The translations under genes and the position numbers were made by a program. Below the pieces are notes generated by a model. The model saw nothing but the letters and a program-made list of their open reading frames with translations. It was not told the origin of the DNA and did not search any database. Of a stretch of DNA of 64,000 nt, positions 53,236 to 64,000 are shown piece after piece (position 1 is the stretch's first letter; every line of letters begins with the position of its first letter). Source of the DNA: Cololabis saira (taxonomy: Eukaryota > Chordata > Actinopteri > Beloniformes > Belonidae); assembly GCF_033807715.1 (NCBI RefSeq), contig NC_084587.1:13187017-13251016 (forward strand). The letters run 5' to 3'.

Positions 53236-53722
53236 GTGGATGCCTCCATAATTACCTGTATAACTGATTACCTGACAAACAGACGACAGTTTGCGAGACT
53301 GAATGGCCGTGCATCTGAACAGGTGGTCAGCAGCACAGGAGCCCCACAGGGGACGAGACTCTCACTATTTCTCTTTACGTGGTACACCTCAGACTTCCAG
53401 AGGAAAAAGCAGGTGACTGGACTTTCAGAGAGCCAGGATTAAGTCGAATAGTTTTTCCATCATAGGAAAAGAAGTGGAGGTGGTGGAGGGGTATAAATAC
53501 CTCGGTGTTCACCTGGACAACAGACTGGACTGGAGATGCAACACCGATGCTGTTTGTAAGAAAGGACTGAGCAGACTTTACTTCTTAAGGAAGCTCAGGT
53601 TCTTTAGCATTTGTAAAGATTCAGCACCACAGCATCTTCAGTCAGAGGTTTCTTCAGATCTGCTGCAACACAGACCGCTACGGGAGACCCTTCCTGCCCA
53701 CAGTAATAAACCTCTACAGTGA
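53236..53722 (+). pseudogene. LINE reverse-transcriptase fragments
   Basis: Two frames in this stretch carry recognisable reverse-transcriptase text. The first (53236-53442) has DYLTNRRQFARLNG and SSTGAPQGT, where the PQG motif is a polymerase landmark. The second (53474-53722) has VEGYKYLGVHLDNRLDW and LSRLYFLRKLRFF. The FADD/FSDD-type active-site strand is missing between them, so no polymerase activity is possible. It is part of the LINE relic spanning 51150-53760. Confidence 0.85.
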
Positions 53723-53760
53723 CTCTTTCAGAAGACTTATATCATGACCACTGGAACCAT

Positions 53761-55248
53761 TTTTTTTTTCTATTATACATGATTCAATTCACATATATTA
53801 AAGAAATGAAACATGTGAAGCAGTGCCAACACTGGGGGGACAGAGTACACAGCATGAAAAAAGGTAGTCTCCCCTGATGAAATTAAATTCACTACAGTTT
53901 ACCACCATAATTGGTGGCAACTGTTTTGGACAATATTTAAATTTCACTTGGAAATGATGCACATTATAATCAGTTTGAAATGGTGAAAGAACATTTCAAG
54001 AATTCCTACGAATGCATCTTTGAACATAAGTAGCACATTTTATAATGTAAATGCTTTTAAACTTAACAGTTCTCAGAATTATTTGTTTTCTCTGTTCTAT
54101 TTTACCTTTGTCGTGCTTTAATTGCTAAACAAAGCACAACAGAGTCATTACTTCATCAAAATACAGTAAAAGAACTCATTATAGGGGACTTGAAGAGAGT
54201 CCTTGGAGGTGGTAGTTATTATACTAATTATACAAATGCAAAAACAAATCGAATAGCTATAAAGTACTCTATAAACAACTGCAGTCAGTCTACTGAGCTC
54301 TAATACAGGTCCAATGACTTTGAAATCAGACTCAATGTCTTTTAGCTGAGAAAAATATCCTCCTTCCTCTCAGAAGCATCTCTAAAATCTCTAAATACCT
54401 GTGAAAAAGGCCTTCATGGTTTAGCAAGTGACTTTAGGAGATTGAAGAGATAACACCATATCTGCAAGCCACCTGTTGCCTTCCCATTGGAAACAGCAGT
54501 GGAAGAAAAAAACATTTAAAACAAATACTGTTTTATTGCATTCTCTTTGTGTATTATTGTCAGTTTTTAGACCTTCGTCTCCAGTGGCTCAAATCCTCAC
54601 ACAAAGGCACACTTTAGTGTTTTTCACATGTTAACATCACTAAGAAGGAATATAAGGTTTCCAGAGGTATCCTGATGGGAAGACCATCCTACACAAAGGG
54701 GGCCTGCATAGTTTTTTTGAAAGACATTTCCCCATCAGTCAGGTGTTTTTTTCCTGCGTCTACGTTAACTTCTTGCTTTGACTGTGTGCAAAAAAACATT
54801 AAGAGAGAACTGAAGGTGATGGTGCAGTTTCATGCCTCCGGCAACGAAAGCACATAAACAGTTGTAGAAGGAGGAGGGAGGGAGGACTTTATTTCAAACA
54901 GGCTGCATTTAATTTAAGGAACTACTGTAAATAATTACTGTCGAAAATTGGGAAATGTACAGATAACAAATGACATGGCATTCCGTCCCTGGCTCTGCTA
55001 CCCTGCGGCACCGTTAATACAGAGAAAGGTAAAAAAGGAGGTAATAGGTAAATGTCAGGAAAACTAAAGACGAGCCAAAGCTCAAAGACCACGGACAATT
55101 TACTTTCCCACTTCTACAGTCAACAGAAAAATACCTCTACTAACAAAAGTCTGATGAGAAATACACCAGGGGGACTTGATTATGCCCCTTACGGTTCACC
55201 TGCTAATCCTGATTCATTAATTACTTTTCTTGTATTACAAGTACAATG
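53761..55248. other. Intron-like DNA without a recognised gene
   Basis: I identified no element ends or exons between the LINE relic and the composite tandem repeat. Confidence 0.45.
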
Positions 55249-55325
55249 ATAAAATTAAAGCTGCAAGCAGCGATGAACGGGCCCTCGCACTCACGGCCAC
55301 CGCCCCCCATAAGCATATCAGAAAT

Positions 55326-56925
55326 GACACCACCCACGACTTCCTATGTCAAACCATTCAAAAGTTATAGCAGAAAATCGGGACACCCAATCAGAGGAAG
55401 GGGCGGGGCTAATTCAGGCCAATGAAGGTCAAGGACTCATTACAGAGTCCCATGACACCACCCACGACTTCCTATGTCAAACAATTAAAATGTTATAGCA
55501 GAAAAAAGGGACAACCAATGACAAGAAGGGGCGGAGCTAATTCAGGCCAATGAAGGTCAAGGAGTCCATACAGAATCTGATGACACCACCCACGACTCCC
55601 TATGTCAAACCATTCAAAAGTTATAGCAGAAAAAAGGGACAACCAATCAGAAGAAGGGGCGGGGCTAATTCAGGCCAATGAAGGTCAAGGACTCCATACA
55701 GAATCTGATGACACCACCCACGACTCTCTATGTCAAACCATTCCAAAGTTATAACAGAAAATCGGGACACCCAATCAGAGGAAGGGGCGGGGCTAATTCA
55801 GGCCAATGAAGGTCAAGGACTTATTACAGAGTCCCATGACACCACCCACGACTTCCTATGTCAAACCATTCAAAAGTTAAAGCAGAAAAAAGGGACAACC
55901 AATCAGAAGAAGGGGCGGGGCTAATTCAGGCCAATGAAGGTCAAGGACTCCATACAGAATCTGATGACACCACCCACGACTCTCTATGTCAAACCATTCC
56001 AAAGTTATAGCAGAAAATCGGGACACCCAATCAGAGGAAGGGGCGGGGCTAATTCAGGCCAATGAAGGTCAAGGACTCATTACAGAGTCCCATGACACCA
56101 CCCACGACTTCCTATGTCAAACAATTAAAATGTTATAGCAGAAAAAAGGGACAACCAATGACAAGAAGGGGCGGAGCTAACTCAGGCCAATGAAGGTCAA
56201 GGAGTCCATACAGAATCTGATGACACCACCCACGACTCCCTATGTCAAACCATTCAAAAGTTATAGCAGAAAAAAGGGACAACCAATCAGAAGAAGGGGC
56301 GGGGCTAATTCAGGCCAATGAAGGTCAAGGACTCCATACAGAATCTGATGACACCACCCACGACTCTCTATGTCAAACCATTCCAAAGTTATAGCAGAAA
56401 ATCGGGACACCCAATCAGAGGAAGGGGCGGGGCTAATTCAGGCCAATGAAGGTCAAGGACTTAATACAGAGTCCCATGAAACCACCCACGACTTCCTATG
56501 TCAAACCATTCAAAAGTTATAGCAGAAAAAAGGGACAACCAATCAGAAGAAGGGGCGGGGCTAATTCAGGCCAATGAAGGTCAAGGACTCATTACAGAGT
56601 CCCATGACACCACCCACGACTTCCTATGTCAAACAATTAAAATGTTATAGCAGAAAAAAGGGACAACCAATGACAAGAAGGGGCGGAGCTAATTCAGGCC
56701 AATGAAGGTCAAGGAGTCCATACAGAATCTGATGACACCACCCACGACTCCCTATGTCAAACCATTCCAATGTTATAGCAGAAAATCGGGACAACCAATC
56801 AGAAGAAGGGGCGGGGCTAATTAAGGCCAACGAAGCTTAAGGACTCATTACAGAGTCCCATGACACCACCCACAACTTCCTATGTCAAACCATTCAAACG
56901 TTATGGCAGATAAAAGTATTCTAGG
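55326..56925 (+). repeat. 128-bp minisatellite, about 12.5 units, no indels
   Basis: The marker GACACCACCCACGACT (or a close variant) starts at 55326, 55454, 55582, 55710, 55838, 55966, 56094, 56222, 56350, 56478, 56606, 56734 and 56862, so the spacing is exactly 128 bp each time. Each unit contains TATGTCAAACCATTC, GTTATAGCAGAAAA, GGGGCGGGGCTAATTCAGGC and CAATGAAGGTCAAGGA. Diagnostic substitutions define unit types that recur in order, so the array has higher-order structure. Frames through it are artefacts. Confidence 0.97.
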
Positions 56926-58290
56926 GGGCGCTGTTGAGCCGTTAGGCCACGCCCATTAATGCAAACCATGAAATATCAAATTTATCGCCACGTCTGGCTT
57001 GCATGCAAAATTTGGTGACTTTTGGAGAACTATCAAATATGGACCAATCACATGAAGGGGGGGCGCGCCTTTTGGCGTCTAGCGTCGCCAAAAGGCGCAG
57101 GATGGTGTCGCAGGATGTAGACGCACATTTTGATGTATAACACACCTGGGTGCACGTTACGGTTCGGGCTGAATTAACTGCCGAAGGAATGGCATAAATT
57201 TCGCCAAAATGACACAATTTATTCAAAATGGCCGACATCCTGTTCGGTTTCGGCCATGGCTCCAAGAGACTTTTCTTTAAGTTGTGCCATGATACAGGTG
57301 TGTAGCGATTTTCGTGCATGTACGTCAAACCGTATTGTGGGGCTTGAGGCACAAAGTTTTCCGGGGGGCGCTGTTGAGCCATTTTGCCACGCCCATTAAT
57401 GCAAACCATGAAATATCAAATTTTTCGCCAGGCCTGGCTTGCATGCCAAATTTGGTGACTTTTGGGGAACTATTAAATATGGACCAATCAGATGAAGGGG
57501 GGGCGCGCTTTTTGGCGTCTAGTGTCGCCACGGTAACACTTTTGAAAGAGAAAAGTAATGCGTGTAGTCGCAGGATGGAGATGCACATTTTGATGTATAA
57601 CACACCTGGGTGCACGTTACGGTTGGGGCCGTATTAATTCTCGAAGGAATGGCATATCTTGCTCCAAAATTACGTGATTCATTCAGAATGTTCAAAATGG
57701 CCGACTTCCTGTTCGGTTTCGGCCATGGCGCCAAGAGTCTTTTCTTTAAGTTGCGACATGATACAGGTGTGTACCGATTTTCATTCATGTACGTCAAACC
57801 GTATTATGGGGCTTGAGGCACAAAGTTTTTTCTGTCTGAACCAATCAGATGAAGGGTGGGCGCGCTTTTTGGCGTCTAGCGTCGCCACGGTAACGCTTTT
57901 GAAAGAGAAAAGTAATGCGTGGTGTCGCAGGATGGAGACGCACATTTTGATGTATAACACACCTGGGTGCACGTTACGGTTCGGGCCGTATTAACTGCCG
58001 AAGGAATGGCATGAATTTCGCCAAAATGACACGATTAATTCAAAATGGCCGACATCCTGTTCGGTTTCGGCCATGACTCCAAGAGACTTTTCTTTAAGTT
58101 GCGACATGATACAGGTGTGTACCGATTTTCGTGCATGTACGTCAAACCGTATCGTGGGGCTTGAGGCACAAAGTTTTCCGGGGGGCGCTGTTGAGCCATT
58201 TTGCCACGCCCAATAATGCAAACCATTAAATATCAAATTTTTCGCAAGGCCTGGTTTGCGTGCAAAATTTGGTGACTTTTTGGGTACGTT
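56926..58290 (+). repeat. ~440-bp tandem repeat, about three units
   Basis: GGGGGCGCTGTTGAGCC recurs near 56925, 57365 and 58182. ACCAATCA(C/G)ATGAAGGG recurs near 57043, 57484 and 57840. TCCTGTTCGGTTTCGGCCAT recurs in each full unit. Unit 1 is about 440 bp and unit 2 about 475 bp. Unit 3 lacks its first ~120 bp, and a partial fourth start follows. A 155-codon minus-strand frame (56942-57409) and similar frames in the other units are by-products of the repeat. Confidence 0.9.
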
Positions 58291-58408
58291 TAGGGGGGCA
58301 AAAAGGCCTTCCTTTCGTCAGAAGAAAGAAAGAAAGAAAGAAAGAAAAATTCCTACAGATACAATAGGGCCTTCGCACTGAAGGTGCTCGGGCCCTAATA
58401 AAATTAAA

Positions 58409-60589
58409 ATTTACAGGAATAAACTGTAACTTTGCAATTTAAATGCTTGTGTCTTGGTCCTTTTCTATGCCCAATGAGAACTTGCTGAGCAGATGGACTG
58501 GGGAGAAGGAGAGGTCCTCATTGCAGAATACTGAAAATTAAATATGTAAGCGCTTTCGCCATGTGTCATACTGGTTTTCTTTTGTTTTAATGAAGATTAA
58601 GTTGCAAAAAGCTACAAGGTCCCAAAACTACCTGCAAGAAATGGCAGTTGCACATTGGAGACACTCGCTTGACGTACTTGCAGGGGGTTGCCATAACACC
58701 ATACATCTGTTGGTGGCTCTCAGACATAAAGACACACAGCAACAAACTTTTACAGCCAATATACTCAGTTGCTGCAGCACAACTGTATATATTACAGTTG
58801 GACCCTTACAGGATGAGGCAGCAACATTTGATTCATTTCTGAGTGTTAATCTTTGAGCATCTGTGGATAAAAGGGTTATGAGATTACTCTGGTCTGCAGC
58901 AGTTCGAGGCCGTTGCTCGTACCAGCTCATCTTAGTTACATACTCATGATTATTGTACTGTAAGTGTTGACGAAGTGCACAGACTTGCCTCCGGCAAACA
59001 TAATCTGTTTCAACCGTGATAGTTACTGCCGAGTGTAACTCAAGTACTGCTCGCAGAACCACCGTGGATCAGAAAATATATGATCAAATAATGATGAGGG
59101 AGGAATTATGCAAACTTTCTTTTAAAACATTGTTTTAAATATTTATATGATTTTTCTAAACACGTGTTGATAAACTGAACATCCATCTCAAAGACACTGC
59201 CTTTTATGTATATTCCCTTTGTATAAAACCATAAATCATAAAAAACATTTGCTCGTACATCTCCTTTGTACCTTTGTTTCATTTCTGTGAAGCACTTTGA
59301 GTTGCACATGTTGGATGAAAAGTGCTGCAGGTGTCAAATAAAGGAAAGGGTGAAATAACTCAGACCCAACCCAACTACTATATGCTGTTAGCTATAAAGC
59401 TTAACCAACTGACTTAAAGGCCTCGTTCAATGCATTTAACTTCCCACTAATGAAACATTAGACACATATTCAATTTGAAATGAAGATGGAATATGTAAAG
59501 TAATGCTTTTAACTGTATAAACTGATATTTGTTGTGATTTATTTCTGCTTTAACTGAAAACACAAAGCAGTCTGTGGAAAATCCAGTCCAAGAGATTTTC
59601 TGGTTCATCCAGTATTTCTGTTTCTGTTTGTTTTTTGGTCAGTTTTTCTTCTGACGGAGTTCATATAAAAGACTGAACACTGAAGCTGTGGCAGGGGGAG
59701 AGATGGATCAACAGAAAAGTGGAAATTTACAGCACGGTAACACTGAAGAATACAGGCCGAAGCTCTTCGCTACGAAACCCTGCGGCAGGCTGACAATCAG
59801 AGTGCTGACAGTTTTCCCGGTGGGTTGCTTCACCTGGGCTAGCAGTAAGAGAATGAACACCAATGAAAATTATGTAAATCATGTCCACTGCTGTGTTTCT
59901 GATCACACAGAAATGTTTCGGTGTCATGAGTTTTGTACTTTGGTTGAGAAGCCCTTTTCTTCCCCCCCTTTCCCATCTCAGTAGGCTGCGGCACAGCTTC
60001 TGCTCTGCTTAACGTTATTGTATTCTGTAATGCACAATTTATTATCAGATCAATACACTGCATTACAACGGCCTGAACTGGTGCTAACGCACCACACAAT
60101 GCTATGCTTGATTCTTCCTTATGCTTCACTGAAAGATAATCATGGTACTTTCACAGAAAACCATAGCGTTAGAATCTATAAAACCTGCCATAATAGTGAC
60201 TCCTACTGATAAAACTATAAAATCATGTTGCTAGGTTGCACAACAGATTTGATGTCATATTAGTGCAACACATATGGCTGATTAGTTTCAAATCCCTGAC
60301 TATTAGCAAAGCCAACATGAGTAACATTTGAGTAACAAAAGTTACTTAAATATAGCTCATTAAACTTGGGAACTACGCAAGATTATATTCTCCATGTCCT
60401 CGTTCATTCTTGAATAATTTTAGCGTTACTAAATTGTTTTAGCAAGCACCCAAAGTACTTGATTTGACATTTGAACATGTGTGCTGAGATGTCCTCCTTC
60501 CAGGTTCTCCCAACTTTGTTTTAAAGACTTGTCACATTGCAAAACCTCGCCAAAGCTCATCAAAACACGTGTGTCGAGCATCACTGTGT
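58409..60589. other. Intron-like DNA without a recognised gene
   Basis: Frames of 97-144 codons near 58563-59062 overlap on both strands and match no family I know. No element ends were found. Confidence 0.4.
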
Positions 60590-60597
60590 GCCCGAGT

Positions 60598-61337
60598 TAG
60601 GGCTGTTCGATTTTGCCCAAAAATAAAATCTTGATTTTTTTCTCTCAAAATCCGATTTTCGATTACGATTACGATTATTTTGTGAATTGACAAAAGGCAA
60701 AGAAATGATTTCAAATATGCTGTTTTTTTATTGAACATTTGCCCCATTGGGCTTTAAGTGCAAACTTTGCTCTTATTAAACCAAAAATGAATGAATAAAG
60801 TGCAAAACTCGGTAAAATAAGTTGAAAAAAAGTTTAAAAAAATATAATAAAATATAAAGTTTTATCTCTGAAAAAAAAAAATCAGCAAATCAGCACTTGC
60901 AAACATACAGTAAGTTATATTTCCAATTAAATAAAACAAGACATTTTCTAATTAAACTAAACTGGGTCTTTGCATGCTAAATAATAATGCAACCCATGAA
61001 GGAGGTAGAGGTGTGTAATGTCAATCATTACATTTGCTATTCACATTTGCAAGTTTTTTGCAAGGAACACGAGCCGGTCTACCGCATCTGGCCTGAGGGA
61101 TGCCCGGTGGCATGTTACAACGCCCCTCCTACACTAAAGAGCCTCTCCGATGGGGCACTTGTCGAAGGTATTGAGAGGTATTTCCATCAATCATTTATAT
61201 GGTATCAATCATTAATATGTGTGCAGACAAGGTCAAAAAAAAAAGTGAAAAATCGATTTTTCGATTTTCACGTTTTAACATCGTTCTAATTACATAATCG
61301 CGATTACGATTTAAAATCGATTAATCGAACAGCCCTA
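60598..61337 (+). mobile_element. Non-autonomous hAT element, family D (740 bp)
   Basis: The ends are TAGGGCTGTTCGATTTTGCC and TTAATCGAACAGCCCTA, flanked by a perfect 8-bp duplication GCCCGAGT (60590-60597, 61338-61345). GATTACGATTACGATT and TCGATTTTTCGATT motifs fill the ends. The interior holds a 100-codon frame (60987-61289) that I cannot assign. Confidence 0.93.
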
Positions 61338-61345
61338 GCCCGAGT

Positions 61346-62626
61346 TGTTCAAATATTTGCATAAGAAATAAAATTGAAAGGCAGCTGCAACATTTTGTTG
61401 GAGGGAAGTTCCTCATCTACTTTTACTTACTACTTAGATGTTTTTCATTCAACACATAGCACACATGTGGCAAGAATACCTAGTAGTTATGACTGCAAAC
61501 TGTGTTCCCTTTGATGAAGGCCGGTCGAGCACCGACAGCTGTGGATCAGTGAAGATCGGACTACTCTGCGTTTGAAGATGACTACGGTCTGTTTGTGAAG
61601 TGTTCTGTGAACGTATGAATGACACGCCAAGCATACGTAGAACCTCAGCGAGATTTGAAAGTCGCTATCTGAAAAGGCAGACCAGTTAATATATGATGGT
61701 AAAGAATAAAAAAAGAAGAATTTGACAGCCCTGTTGACTTTTCTTTGAAGCAGCTCTTCCAAAGCTGCAGAACAAAAAGCCCGACGCCGGCGCAGAATGA
61801 ATACATGAACTCGACACAGAGCTGGGAACCTTCCAGCTCTGCAGTGATGGTGCAAACCCCCAGACCACTGCGCATCCTATGAATGTATAACGGAAAAAGT
61901 CTCGGCGGAGGGGGGCTCGGGCCGCATTTGAACATGAATACACTTCTCTTTTCATTTACTTCCTTTTCAAATTCCGTTAAACACAACGAGAACCCCGAAC
62001 CAACTCATTGCAGGCAAACATTGCCTCTATCCATCCTATTGACCCCAGACCCCTTTGCCGCTTGCCTCTTTACACAAGTACATATGACTAAAATATAGCT
62101 AAACATTTTTTCCCCCTTCAGAAAATGGGCTACAAATATAGGTCACGTAGTGTAATGGAATATGGGATAAAAACAACAAGCAGTCATTTATTTGCAAGAC
62201 AGTTTTATTTAACATAGAAAAGGATCCTTAACTAAACAACAGAGCAAATCGGAGGAGTTAATTGTAACTGCTCCTTCAAACGCAGTCACAACGGTGACTG
62301 GCAGACTGCTGACAGCCGACTGGAACTGCAGGATTGTTTTATCCCTCTGTGCACATTTCTTTCATGCACGCCGCTGATTCTGAAGCCCTTTTAAACACAT
62401 TCAGTGCTTTCCATTAATCTAACAGCACCGGAACGCGTCCGTGTCATGTCTGAACGGGTTTCCTGGAGCTTCGGTGTAGGATGTTTGACGGCAGTCTTTA
62501 AAGTCTGGACCTGGTAATAACTGTGCATCGCTTTTAACACGGCACACGTCTGAACTGCACGCTGTCGCATTAGGAAGTCATAATAGCATTGGGTCTTAAT
62601 GTGGCAGAACGAACCGCTTAATTAGA

Positions 62627-62701
<75 letters not shown>

Positions 62702-64000
62702 AAGCAGCACCCGAACTTTCTGACAGTTTTCCAGAATATTATTTTGTTTAGCACTTGAGGCTGTAGCTGCTCTTTTTACAGCGTGACAACCATCACTACC
62801 ATGACGATGATGGAGACAGGGTCCCCGTATTGACTGAAAGAGAGTGTACTATTCTCTGTTCCTGTCCCTGAAATTAAACCCTTGAGAAGAAGAAGCGAGT
62901 TACGGTTCTAACACTTTCTTTTAATCACAGAGCAAAGGCATAAGATGCTTCTCAGTTTTCCGTTACGGTGTCCAGTGCGGTCAGGATGGAAGGTGAAATG
63001 TGTTCAATAACCGAAAAAAAGGAAGTCCAGTCACTTTGATTTAAACCTCCCTGTGAAACTGAAATGTTTAAGGAGCTGTGTACCAGCGCATCTCTGTTCT
63101 CTGTTCTCATGTTCTGGCCTGAGATCAGCTCAAGATTCCACATCACTTACCTTCCTAAATGCACAGCATGAGCAGTGGAGATCAATGACACTGCACACTG
63201 CTTTCCAAAACAGGCAGATAACATCGTGTTCTTTACAAGACTCGTAGTCATGTGTTTAATGTTCACTCGTTTGTGTTTCACATGATTGACTAAATGAGAA
63301 TACGAGTCGCGCCACTTCCATCCGCAAGGAGAGCCAGAGGGGGGTTGGTAAAAGGCAGCCAGTGGGCTTGGCAAACGAGAAAAAGATTAATTTTCTAAAA
63401 GTTTCACGTTCCACTGCTGCACCATTTACTAGACACGACACTCTGAAGATGCAAAAAAAGAAAAGGAGGAAAGAAAGAGAGAAATTCTGCCAAGAAACAT
63501 TTGCTACTGGTTGCCATTTAGGCTGAAAGTGGGAACAGCATGCGCAAAGTGTCACGGACATACTGCTTAGCAGACACCACTGCGAGATTTAAAAAAAGAC
63601 TGGAAAAGGGATAAAGGCGATGTGGAACTAACAGGATCGAGACTTAATGCTGGTGAAGCATCAGGCAAAAAGAATGGTAGATTTCATTGGTGCCAAGTAG
63701 GTATTGACAGTAAAAGCTATGGTGATGATGGGAAATGACTCATCTGGGTTCTTACATTAAATACCATTCAAAGGGCTTTTTCCCCTCCAACATTTAAGCT
63801 GAAGAAAAAAATTCATCATGAATCAAATGGGTACCATAAATATAATAGGCTAAATTTGACATCTTTGCAAAAGATGCATCATTTGTTAAACATTAACCAC
63901 ACGTCACATAATCTGGCTAAAAGTGCAGTTTTAAAGGATTTTTCTAGTTGTTGTGATGTCAAATCTAGATCTGGATGATCGCTGAATGAACACACAGCCA
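61346..64000. other. Intron-like DNA with an AAAT microsatellite
   Basis: I see no exon or element ends. Frames of 100-122 codons (61487-61986, 63256-63561) overlap each other and lack family signatures. Confidence 0.45.
62626..62703. repeat. (AAAT)n microsatellite, about 19 units
   Basis: The TAAA tetranucleotide repeats without interruption for about 78 bp. Confidence 0.97.

Larger units (their letters stand above)
51150..53760 (+). mobile_element. CR1/L2/Rex1-like LINE relic, split by two DNA transposons
   Basis: Three blocks (51150-51368, 52261-52367, 53043-53760) are successive parts of one reverse-transcriptase gene. They read ACLDQLRGILQQPLNISLSR; then LVPPPKGSHPSS and NNYRPVALTSHIMKELERRL; then DPLQFAY, VSSTGAPQGT, YTSDFQ, YKYLGVHLDNRLDW and LYFLRKLR; and lastly LLQ(I)CCNTDRYG and FLPTVINLYSDSFRR-type scraps. 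The segment that should hold the catalytic DD motif, between YTSDFQ and YKYLGVH, is deleted, and another ~250-300 bp is missing after LYFLRKLR. The hAT at 51369 and the Harbinger-like element at 52368 inserted into this LINE. Confidence 0.85.
55260..58397 (+). repeat. 3.1-kb composite repeat flanked by an 11-bp duplication
   Basis: ATAAAATTAAA occurs immediately outside both ends (55249-55259 and 58398-58408), consistent with a target duplication. The left end reads GCTGCAAGCAGCGATGAACG then GGGCCCTCGCAC. The right end reads AATAGGGCCTTCGCACTGAAGG then CTCGGGCCCTAA, split here for length. GGGCCCTCGCA and GCTCGGGCCC are loosely inverted. Between the ends lie two tandem arrays and a GAAA tract (58321-58349). 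I recall similar GCTGCAAGCAGCG...CGGGCCC repeats in other fish but cannot assign a superfamily. Confidence 0.75.

Noticed and set aside
55326..56925. Regular array considered as a CRISPR array
   Set aside because: The whole 128-bp unit repeats, with no short repeat plus unique spacer pattern, and the DNA is vertebrate.
56942..57409. 155-codon minus-strand ORF, the longest in the window
   Set aside because: It lies in the ~440-bp tandem repeat, and similar frames recur in each unit on both strands. It has no domain signature, so it is an artefact of a repeat lacking stops.
58628..59062. 144-codon minus-strand ORF
   Set aside because: It has no recognisable motif and overlaps comparable plus-strand frames. 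I could not separate it from chance.

Overview
The window is vertebrate nuclear DNA, almost certainly from a teleost fish. It is AT-rich and intron-like: there are no operons, no long open reading frames, and dense microsatellites. It is packed with repeat families typical of fish genomes: Tc1-like elements, many hAT elements, Harbinger-type elements, TTAA-target (T2/Kolobok-type) elements and a CR1/L2/Rex1-like LINE. The only cellular coding sequence I can support is one 204-bp exon on the minus strand (41542-41745). It encodes 68 residues of an alpha-catenin, best matching alpha-N-catenin (ctnna2). The most economical reading is that the whole window is intronic sequence around that exon: about 22 kb of the upstream intron (41746-64000) and about 41 kb of the downstream intron (1-41541).

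Layout. 1-20 kb: unique-looking DNA with a hAT copy (2912-3610), an inverted pair of the same 0.8-kb hAT family (6285-7077 and 12610-13404), a 126-bp-arm fold-back (11157-11484), a compound TA/CA microsatellite, a palindromic TTAA element whose loop holds a 58-codon ORF (14438-15309), a LINE 3' end and a Harbinger-like element. 21-29.5 kb: a nest of insertions. A Tc1 relic is interrupted by a T2-type element, itself interrupted by a hAT carrying a Harbinger-like fragment. Then come a 178-bp GATA array abutting another hAT, a deleted Tc1 element, and a 2.2-kb hAT holding a second T2-type element with a GC-rich insert. 34-40 kb: four hAT elements, three with perfect 8-bp target duplications. 41.5 kb: the alpha-catenin exon. 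45-54 kb: a 22-bp-unit fold-back inserted in a common fish repeat, and a LINE reverse-transcriptase relic split by a hAT and by a Harbinger element with an intact Myb/SANT-like ORF. 55-58.4 kb: a 3.1-kb composite repeat built from a strictly regular 128-bp array and a ~440-bp array. 60.6-61.3 kb: another hAT.

Most boundaries rest on terminal inverted repeats and target-site duplications read directly from the sequence. Family names rest on recalled signatures, not on a database search. I found no evidence of a new coding system. The most unusual items are the ORF in the palindrome loop, the indel-free 128-bp array with higher-order order, the fold-back 22-bp array, and the repeated retention of BED-finger or Myb-like DNA-binding exons in non-autonomous elements.
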